NCBI RefSeq assembly: GCF_023715745.1
Contig: NZ_JAMBOV010000003.1
Coordinates: forward strand, 248,001 to 312,000
Direction: 5' to 3'
Length of the DNA: 64,000 nt
From: Microbacterium oleivorans
Lineage (GTDB): Bacteria; Actinomycetota; Actinomycetes; Actinomycetales; Microbacteriaceae
Positions within the stretch are counted from its first letter, which is position 1. Each line of letters starts with the position of its first letter. The translations under genes and the position numbers were made by a program. Of the stretch, positions 56,086 to 64,000 are shown in pieces. The notes under the pieces were generated by a model that did no database searches, was not told the origin of the DNA, and saw only the letters and a list, made by a program, of their open reading frames with translations.

Positions 56086-57111
56086 TCAGCCGTCCTCGGT
56101 GCGGGCGCCGAAGACGATCTCATCCCAGGACGGCATCGAGGTGCGTCCGCGACGGCGGGTCTGCTCCGCCGGTGCCTCGGGCGACGCCTCGGGCTCTGCG
56201 GGAGCGGGGTCGGCCGGAGCTGCGTCCTCCGTGGTCTCGAACGTGTCGAAGAGAGCGACCGGGGTCGACGACCTCTGTTCGGTCTGCTCGCTCGGCATCG
56301 GCTCGCGCTGTCCGCGTCGGCGACGCAACGCCTCGAGGAGATCGGCGGTCTCGGCCGACGTCACGGGAGCGTCCGGAGCGCGCTTGATCGCTGCCTGCTG
56401 GACCGCCGGGGACGAGGCCGCCCGGTCATCAGCGGGATCTGCGGAGGTGTCGGATGTGACGACGCCGCGAGGACCGAAGGACTCGCTGTCGAACCGCGTG
56501 GCGTCCTTCTGCGGGCTGGTGTCGAGAGCGCGCAGACGCGGGATGAGGCCCTCCGGGAGGGATCCCTGGCGGGAGAGCTGGCTCGCGTCGGAGTTCTGCG
56601 GTGCGAGCGACGAGCGGCGCGGGTCGAACGACCACCGTGCGTCGTGCTCCACCTCGCCGACGGTGAACTCGAGCTTGACGGTCCAGCCGTTCTGGTCCTT
56701 CCAGCTCGTCCAGCGCTCGCCCGTGGCACCCGCCTCGGTCAGCTTCGCGCGGACCGCGTTGCCGAAGGTGGGCTGCGCGCCGGGATCGAGCTCACCTCCG
56801 ATCAGGACGGTGACGGCGAGGGCCTGGCCCACGATGTGCTCGCGCTCCGCGAGGACGGGGCCCTCGAAGCGCTGGACGTCCTCGACGCGGACGCCGAGGA
56901 GCTGCGCGACGTCCTCCGCCGACATGCCGGCCCGGATGTGCGCCTGGATGTCGCGGGGATTGGGGCGCGCGAGGCGGGGCTCCGCGTCGCGCTGCAGGCG
57001 GCGCAATTGCGTGCGCAGCGCCTCGTCGACGGCGAGCGAGAACCGGTCGCCGGCGTCGGTCGCGAGCATGAGGCGACCGTCCTCGGTGCCGATCACTTTG
57101 AGCTGTTCCAT
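56086..57111 (-). CDS. sepH: Cell division regulator SepH (DUF3071)
   Basis: Actinobacterial FtsZ-binding protein. A 341-aa product with the conserved N-terminal DUF3071 domain: MEQLKVIGTEDGRLMLATD, RPRDIQAHIRAG-like NPRDIQAHIRAGMSAEDVA (helix-turn-helix-like), VQRFEGPVLAEREHIV. The C-terminal half is low complexity, acidic and Pro/Ala-rich, ending in RRGRTSMPSWDEIVFG, the conserved tail. GGAGGA eight bases before ATG 57111 fixes the start over an upstream ATG at 57153. It converges on the phosphatase gene with a 3-bp gap. Confidence 0.93.
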   Translation of the reverse strand: MEQLKVIGTEDGRLMLATDAGDRFSLAVDEALRTQLRRLQRDAEPRLARPNPRDIQAHIRAGMSAEDVAQLLGVRVEDVQRFEGPVLAEREHIVGQALAVTVLIGGELDPGAQPTFGNAVRAKLTEAGATGERWTSWKDQNGWTVKLEFTVGEVEHDARWSFDPRRSSLAPQNSDASQLSRQGSLPEGLIPRLRALDTSPQKDATRFDSESFGPRGVVTSDTSADPADDRAASSPAVQQAAIKRAPDAPVTSAETADLLEALRRRRGQREPMPSEQTEQRSSTPVALFDTFETTEDAAPADPAPAEPEASPEAPAEQTRRRGRTSMPSWDEIVFGARTEDG

Positions 57112-57242
57112 GCGGACGTCCTCCAGATCCAGCGTGTGCGCCCATGGTGTCACGGAGGGGGCCCCGCGACGGGAATATCCGGGGCGTGCCGCGAGTTTGC
57201 GGTGAGGCCCCTCCGAAAGGCGGCGGCGACCCGGCGGCCCAT

Positions 57243-57271
57243 TTGCGATTCACCGGTGCGTGATGCAAACT
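57243..57271 (+). promoter_or_regulatory. Possible promoter of the DUF4193 gene
   Basis: TTGCGA (57243-57248), 17-bp spacer, CAAACT (57266-57271). The -10 is imperfect; a TAT at 57271 could shift it. Confidence 0.35.
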
Positions 57272-57329
57272 ATGGCCGCCCGAACGGGCCGCACCCCACT
57301 GCAACACCCGAAAGTTGAGACGTTCCCGA

Positions 57330-57623
57330 ATGGCCACGGATTACGACGCCCCCCGCAAGACCGAAGACGACAGCGAGTCGATCGAGGCTCTCAAGGAACG
57401 CGTCCCGGACAAGATGTCCGGCTCGGTCGACGTCGAGGACTCCGACAACCCGAGCGGTTTCGAACTGCCCGGTGCCGACCTCTCCGACGTCGACCTCGAC
57501 GTCGTCGTCCTGCCTCCGCAGGAGGACGAGTTCACGTGTGTCGAGTGCTTCCTGGTGAAGCACCGCACCCAGATCGACCACCAGACCTCGATCGGTGCCA
57601 TCTGCACCGAGTGCGCGGCCTGA
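57330..57623 (+). CDS. DUF4193 family protein
   Basis: A 97-aa actinobacterial protein with MATDYDAPRKTEDDSESIEA, an acidic middle, and CVECFLVKHRTQ plus CTEC near the end, forming a four-Cys zinc site. It is essential or highly expressed in several actinobacteria and lies beside sepH and dut, but its role is unknown. ATG 57330 follows a leader of about 50 bases. It converges on the DUF3093 gene with an 11-bp gap. Confidence 0.93.
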   Translation: MATDYDAPRKTEDDSESIEALKERVPDKMSGSVDVEDSDNPSGFELPGADLSDVDLDVVVLPPQEDEFTCVECFLVKHRTQIDHQTSIGAICTECAA

Positions 57624-57634
57624 GCCGCCCGATA

Positions 57635-58105
57635 TCAGCGACCCCGCTGTGCGCGGGTGATCATCGCCGCCACCCGCTCGGGTGTGCGGGACGAGAACAC
57701 CCAGCGTGCGGTGGGGTCGTCGTCGTCTGTGACCGGAACCCGGACGACGCCGTCGATGCCGCCGCGGAGCAGGTGCCAGTCGTCGCGTCGCAGTTCGCCG
57801 CCGCGTGCCGAGCGGGCCGCCTCGCCGGCGAGGATCTCGGGCTCGCCGAGCTCGTCCACCGGGATGTGGGCGCGTCCGACGCGCAGCTCCCCTTCGCTGA
57901 CGGACACGACCGGGGCGGCGACGATGAGGGCCGAGACGAGTCCGACACCGACGGCCAGACCGACCACGAGCGCGAGTGTCGTGTCGATGGGGGAGAAGGC
58001 CACGGCGGCCATCGGCGCGCACACGGCAGCGCTGACCAGAAGCCACAACGACGGGCTCAGCCGCTCGCGATAGGAGGGCGGAGCGGTGCGGTCGATGTTG
58101 TGCAT
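57635..58105 (-). CDS. DUF3093 family membrane protein
   Basis: A 156-aa protein with two hydrophobic segments near residues 19-37 (SLWLLVSAAVCAPMAAVAF) and 42-66, then a soluble domain with VGRAHIPVDELGEPEIL and the closing WVFSSRTPERVAAMI. Typical of actinobacteria and always beside dut. Function unknown. ATG 58105 is only 12 bases from the dut start on the other strand. Confidence 0.92.
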   Translation of the reverse strand: MHNIDRTAPPSYRERLSPSLWLLVSAAVCAPMAAVAFSPIDTTLALVVGLAVGVGLVSALIVAAPVVSVSEGELRVGRAHIPVDELGEPEILAGEAARSARGGELRRDDWHLLRGGIDGVVRVPVTDDDDPTARWVFSSRTPERVAAMITRAQRGR

Positions 58106-58111
58106 TAGCCT
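58106..58111 (+). promoter_or_regulatory. -10 element of leaderless dut
   Basis: TAGCCT, then CGGGGG, then GTG 58118. The element touches the start codon of the divergent DUF3093 gene. Confidence 0.5.
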
Positions 58112-58117
58112 CGGGGG

Positions 58118-58567
58118 GTGATGGATACCGTGGACGTTCCCATTATCTCGGCTCAGGTTCCCGTCTACGCGCACCCGGGCGACGCCGGCGCCGACCTCGT
58201 CGCGACGGAGCAGGTACGACTCGCCCCCGGACAGCGCGCCCTGATCGGCACCGGTGTGCGCATCGCCCTGCCCGACGGCTACGTCGCCTTCGTCGTGCCG
58301 CGCAGCGGGTTGGCGGCCAAGCACGGCATCACCGTGGTCAACTCCCCGGGGACGGTGGACGCCGGTTACCGGGGCGAGATCAAGGTGACGCTCTTGAACA
58401 CGGATGCCGCCGAGGCCTTCGACGTCGCCCCCGGCGACCGCATCGCGCAGCTCATCGTCATGCCCGTCTCGCGGGCGACCTTCCTCCCCGTCGACACGCT
58501 TCCCGACAGCGTGCGCGGTGACGGGGGATTCGGATCCACCGGCTACACGACAGGACACTCCGCATGA
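58118..58567 (+). CDS. dut: dUTP diphosphatase
   Basis: Hydrolyses dUTP to dUMP, keeping uracil out of DNA. A 149-aa trimeric type with all five motifs: AHPGDAGADL, PRSGLAAKHG, NSPGTVDAGYRGEIKV, GDRIAQLIV and RGDGGFGSTG. The frame opens GTG ATG; GTG 58118 fits the -10 spacing, ATG 58121 is the alternative. The stop overlaps the DUF3710 start (ATGA). Confidence 0.97.
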   Translation: MMDTVDVPIISAQVPVYAHPGDAGADLVATEQVRLAPGQRALIGTGVRIALPDGYVAFVVPRSGLAAKHGITVVNSPGTVDAGYRGEIKVTLLNTDAAEAFDVAPGDRIAQLIVMPVSRATFLPVDTLPDSVRGDGGFGSTGYTTGHSA

Positions 58568-59148
58568 GCGACGAGCTCGCACCCAAGTCGGCACCGAGCG
58601 ATCGTGCCAGCAACGGTCCCTTCGACGAGGCGGAAGCCAACCCCGTCCGTCCCTACATCGATCTCGGCGGGGTGAAGGTGCTGCCCCGCGAGGGGCTCAA
58701 CCTCCGGCTCGAGGTCGAGGAGCAGACCAAGCGCATCGTCGCCGTCGGCCTCGATTACGCCGGTTCGACGCTGCAGGTCCAGCCCTTCGCGGCACCTCGC
58801 TCGAGCGGTCTCTGGGAGGAGACCCGCGAGCAGATCCGCCAGCAGGTCCGTCAGCAGGGCGGTCGTGTGGAGGAGCGCGAGGGGCCGCTCGGTCCCGAAC
58901 TGCTCGCGGAGGTCCCTGTGGCCGGCGCCGACGGCGCCGCGGGCAAGCGTCTCGCGCGATTCGTCGGCGTCGACGGCCCCCGCTGGTTCCTGCGCGGAGT
59001 GATCGGCGGTGCCGCAGCGAGCGACATCGACGCCGCCGCGCAGGTCGAGGACCTCTTCCGGTCGATCGTGGTGGTGCGGGGCGCGACGCCCATGCCGCCG
59101 CGCGACCTCATCCCGCTGAAGATGCCCGCCTCTCCCGGCAGCGCATGA
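58564..59148 (+). CDS. DUF3710 family protein
   Basis: A 194-aa soluble actinobacterial protein with RPYIDLGGVKVLPREGLNLR and a later GPRWFLRGVIGGAA. Function unknown. Coupled to dut upstream and to DUF3159 downstream by 4-base overlaps (ATGA at both ends), so dut-DUF3710-DUF3159 is one operon. Confidence 0.93.
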   Translation: MSDELAPKSAPSDRASNGPFDEAEANPVRPYIDLGGVKVLPREGLNLRLEVEEQTKRIVAVGLDYAGSTLQVQPFAAPRSSGLWEETREQIRQQVRQQGGRVEEREGPLGPELLAEVPVAGADGAAGKRLARFVGVDGPRWFLRGVIGGAAASDIDAAAQVEDLFRSIVVVRGATPMPPRDLIPLKMPASPGSA

Positions 59149-59924
59149 CGACCCCGCAGGACCGCGCCGGAGCCGAGGACCCTTCGGCAGAGCGCCACGA
59201 CCTGGTGCCACCGGCGGCGTCCGACTCCCCGACGGCATCAGAACTGCTCGGACAGGCGCTGGGCGGTGCAGCCAAGCGTGCCGGCCTGGATCCGGCGGAG
59301 GATGCGACGACGGGGCACGTCGTGTGGCGGGCGATGGGCGGCTGGCGCGGGATCGCCGAGTCCGTCCTCCCCGGCCTCGTGTTCGTCGTCCTCTTCACCA
59401 TCACCGGCCAGGACCTGGTGCTCTCCCTCGTGGCGTCGGTCGGGCTCGCAGCCGTCTTCACGATCATCCGGCTCGTCCAACGGTCGCCCGCGGCAGCCGC
59501 CTTCGGCGGTCTGGTCGCGACCGGTGTCGCCGCCGCTCTGGCGCTGTTCACCGGCCGGGGCGAGGACAATTTCGTCCCCGGGCTGATCACCAACGCCGCG
59601 TACGGCACGGGCCTGCTGGTGTCCGCGCTCATCGGCTGGTCCCTCATCGGCCTGGCCGTGGGCTTCCTCATGAACGAGGGAACCGCGTGGCGCGCCGACC
59701 GCCGCAAGCGGCGCGCCTTCTTCTGGCTCACGATCGCCTGGGCGGCGCTGTTCTACGCCCGGCTCGCCGTGCAACTGCCGCTGTACCTGGCGGGCGAGGT
59801 GGCTGCGCTGGGAACGCTGAAGCTCATCATGGGCCTGCCGTTGTTCGCACCCATGGTCGCCGTCACGTGGCTCGCCGTGCGCGCCCTGTACCCGCCCCGC
59901 GGTACCCGGCTCGACGAGAGCTGA
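59145..59924 (+). CDS. DUF3159 family membrane protein
   Basis: A 259-aa membrane protein with about six hydrophobic segments starting near residue 74 (VLPGLVFVVLFTITG). GMGGWRG-like AMGGWRGIAESVLPGLVFV and FLMNEGTAWRADRRKRRAFF are conserved parts. Role unknown. ATG 59145 overlaps the DUF3710 stop. Confidence 0.92.
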   Translation: MTTPQDRAGAEDPSAERHDLVPPAASDSPTASELLGQALGGAAKRAGLDPAEDATTGHVVWRAMGGWRGIAESVLPGLVFVVLFTITGQDLVLSLVASVGLAAVFTIIRLVQRSPAAAAFGGLVATGVAAALALFTGRGEDNFVPGLITNAAYGTGLLVSALIGWSLIGLAVGFLMNEGTAWRADRRKRRAFFWLTIAWAALFYARLAVQLPLYLAGEVAALGTLKLIMGLPLFAPMVAVTWLAVRALYPPRGTRLDES

Positions 59925-59966
59925 GGAACCGCCCCGTTCGGGCCCAGGGGCTGGTTGACTGAGCCC

Positions 59967-60608
59967 ATGGACGCGGTCCCGATGTTCCCGCTCGGCAGTG
60001 TGCTCTTTCCGCACACGCCGCTCGCGCTGCGGGTCTTCGAGCCGAGGTACTTGACGATGATCGGCCGGCTCCTCGACGCGGAGGACCCTTCGTTCGGCGT
60101 CGTCCTCATCGAGCGCGGCTTCGAAGCCGGCGGCGGCGACGAGCGGGCCATGCTCGGGACGATGGCGCGCATCGTCCGTGTCGAGGCGGGGGCCGCAGAC
60201 CTCTTCGTCATCGCGGTGGGCGACGAGCGCGTCGCCGTGGACCGGTGGGGGGACGACGACCCGCATCCGATCGCCGATCTGTCGCCCGTACCGCCGCTGG
60301 AGTGGGACGACGCGCTGCTTCCGCTGCGGCGGGAGGTCGAGCGCATCGTCCGCCGGGTCGCGACCTTGGCGTCGGTCCTCGACGAGGCTCGGTGGGATCC
60401 GGATGCCGAACTCGCCGACGACCCCGTCGCCTCGACCTGGCAGCTCGCCGCCATGGCACCGCTGGGGGAGTACGACCGTTTCCGCCTGCTGGGCGCGACC
60501 ACTCTCGAGGGACTGATCGGGATGCTGCGACAGATGTGTTTGGACGAGGAGCCGGTCCTCATCGCCCGAGCCGCGGATGCCGCCGACACGGATGACGACG
60601 ACGCCTGA
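59967..60608 (+). CDS. LON peptidase substrate-binding domain protein
   Basis: A 213-aa protein consisting of a Lon N-terminal (substrate-recognition) domain without ATPase or protease parts: PMFPLGSVLFPHTPLALRVF, EPRYLTMIGRLL, and GTMARIVRVEAG. Such stand-alone proteins are common and of unknown role. ATG 59967 is six bases after TTGACT; a TTG at 59955 is the alternative. The C-terminus is acidic (DAADTDDDDA). Confidence 0.9.
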   Translation: MDAVPMFPLGSVLFPHTPLALRVFEPRYLTMIGRLLDAEDPSFGVVLIERGFEAGGGDERAMLGTMARIVRVEAGAADLFVIAVGDERVAVDRWGDDDPHPIADLSPVPPLEWDDALLPLRREVERIVRRVATLASVLDEARWDPDAELADDPVASTWQLAAMAPLGEYDRFRLLGATTLEGLIGMLRQMCLDEEPVLIARAADAADTDDDDA

Positions 60609-60626
60609 GAACACGCGTTCGGCGCC

Positions 60627-60655
60627 TTGGTGAGGTATCTTGATATCAAGATAAA
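60627..60655 (+). promoter_or_regulatory. Candidate acn promoter
   Basis: TTGGTG (60627-60632), 17-bp spacer, GATAAA (60650-60655); initiation near 60662 and a leader of about 98 bases. Confidence 0.4.
60636..60653. promoter_or_regulatory. Perfect 18-bp palindrome, candidate acn operator
   Basis: TATCTTGATATCAAGATA is its own reverse complement. It fills the promoter spacer and enters the -10, as a repressor site would. The binding protein is not identified. Confidence 0.65.
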
Positions 60656-60759
60656 TTTCGCCCGCCGCGGTAAGGCAGACCTCACTAGCCGCCGGGACCG
60701 GGCGGGGCGAAGATGGGAGGGCCGGCTCACGCCGCGCCCGCCGACGAAGGAGAGCACAC

Positions 60760-63624
<2,865 letters not shown>

Positions 63625-63637
63625 CGCCCGTTGTCAA

Positions 63638-63671
63638 GAGGACCCCGGCTCCGCGTGGAGTCGGGGTCCTC
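63638..63671 (+). terminator. Terminator after acnA
   Basis: 15-bp stem (GAGGACCCCG...CGGGGTCCTC outer part perfect, inner GCTCC/GGAGT with one wobble) and a four-base loop, 14 bases after the acnA stop. Confidence 0.8.
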
Positions 63672-63686
63672 TCGCGTAGCGCCACG

Positions 63687-63692
63687 TAGACT
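63687..63692 (+). promoter_or_regulatory. -10 element of leaderless dxs
   Basis: TAGACT, then CTCGAC, then ATG 63699. Confidence 0.5.
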
Positions 63693-63698
63693 CTCGAC

Positions 63699-64000
63699 AT
63701 GAGTCTTCTCGAGGGAATTACCGGGCCGCGTGACCTCGACCGATTCTCGAGCGAGGAGCTGCACGTCCTGGCTGACGAGATCCGGACCTTTCTCGTCGAG
63801 AACGTCTCGCGCACCGGCGGGCACCTCGGACCGAACCTCGGCGTCGTCGAGCTGACGATCGCGCTGCACCGGGTGTTCGACTCGCCGAACGACCCGATCA
63901 TCTTCGACACCGGGCATCAGTCCTACGTCCACAAGCTGCTGACGGGCCGTCAGGACTTCTCGAAGCTCCGCTCGCGCGGCGGCCTGGCCGGGTACCCGCA
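63699..64000 (+). CDS. dxs: 1-deoxy-D-xylulose-5-phosphate synthase, 3' truncated by the window
   Basis: First 100 codons of the thiamine-dependent enzyme that opens the non-mevalonate isoprenoid pathway. [40 protein letters not shown] with the ThDP-contact His, and [18 protein letters not shown] are diagnostic. No stop codon occurs before the end. No ribosome binding site; the start rests on the -10 spacing. Confidence 0.95.
   Translation, partial: MSLLEGITGPRDLDRFSSEELHVLADEIRTFLVENVSRTGGHLGPNLGVVELTIALHRVFDSPNDPIIFDTGHQSYVHKLLTGRQDFSKLRSRGGLAGYP

Noticed and set aside
60670..60690. TAAGG-N4-CCTCA in the acnA leader as an iron-regulator (DtxR/IdeR) box
   Set aside because: Arm spacing is far too short for the 19-bp consensus and the arms match imperfectly.

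Overview
The window is a piece of a high-GC actinobacterial chromosome, most likely Microbacterium or a close relative in Microbacteriaceae. The reasons are strong G/C third-position bias, actinobacteria-restricted families (DUF3145, DUF3710, DUF3159, DUF3093, DUF4191, DUF4193, DUF7455, SepH, PucR-type FasR), two type I glutamine synthetases beside GlnE, and DUF7882 proteins that are typical of Microbacteriaceae. I see no prophage, insertion sequence or CRISPR array. The taxonomic call is inferred from gene content only.

Layout. 0-5.4 kb: 3' part of dgt, then dnaG, a DUF222/HNH nuclease and an orphan ABC ATPase. 5.4-13 kb: tRNA-Asn, a DeoR regulator divergent from a DUF4406 gene, an orphan FrhB-like Fe-S protein, def with two small genes, a DMT transporter, tRNA-Met and small conserved genes ending with DUF3145. 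13-21 kb: on the minus strand aceE, fasR, fabD, fabH, acpP and fabF, so acetyl-CoA formation sits directly before fatty acid synthesis. 21-25.4 kb: tRNA-Val, an amino acid permease, a zinc-ribbon coiled-coil protein, a PolA-like exonuclease/polymerase and RNase P RNA. 25.4-36 kb: ppgK, then the nitrogen block glnA2-glnE and, after a cluster of small poorly known genes, glnA1 under an apparent GlnR operator. 36-43 kb: membrane proteins, then sucB, lpd and pepA. 43-48.3 kb: PAC2 protein, the primary sigma factor gene rpoD, a CofE-like ligase and two tandem ATP-grasp genes. 48.3-56 kb: DUF7455, parE, DUF4287, and the parC-SRPBCC-DUF4166 run. 56-60.6 kb: phosphatase, sepH, DUF4193, DUF3093, dut, DUF3710, DUF3159 and a LON-domain protein. 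60.6-64 kb: aconitase under a perfect 18-bp palindrome, then the start of dxs, cut by the window edge.

Most genes are core: replication and decatenation (dnaG, parE, parC), nucleotide pool control (dgt, dut), transcription (rpoD), RNA and protein maturation (rnpB, def, pepA), central carbon (aceE, sucB, lpd, acn, ppgK), nitrogen (glnA1, glnA2, glnE), lipids (fab operon) and isoprenoids (dxs).

The most notable unexplained items are: (1) the rpoD-linked CofE-like plus double ATP-grasp cassette; (2) the 31.9-34.2 kb cluster of small proteins, which contains a decayed DUF7882 copy; (3) a repeated promoter design, TANNNT exactly six bases before the start codon, at eleven genes, implying leaderless mRNAs; (4) operator-like sequences at glnA1, acn, rpoD and the deoR/DUF4406 divergent promoter; (5) a frequent GGATGC/GCATCC word that appears to override normal codon choice.
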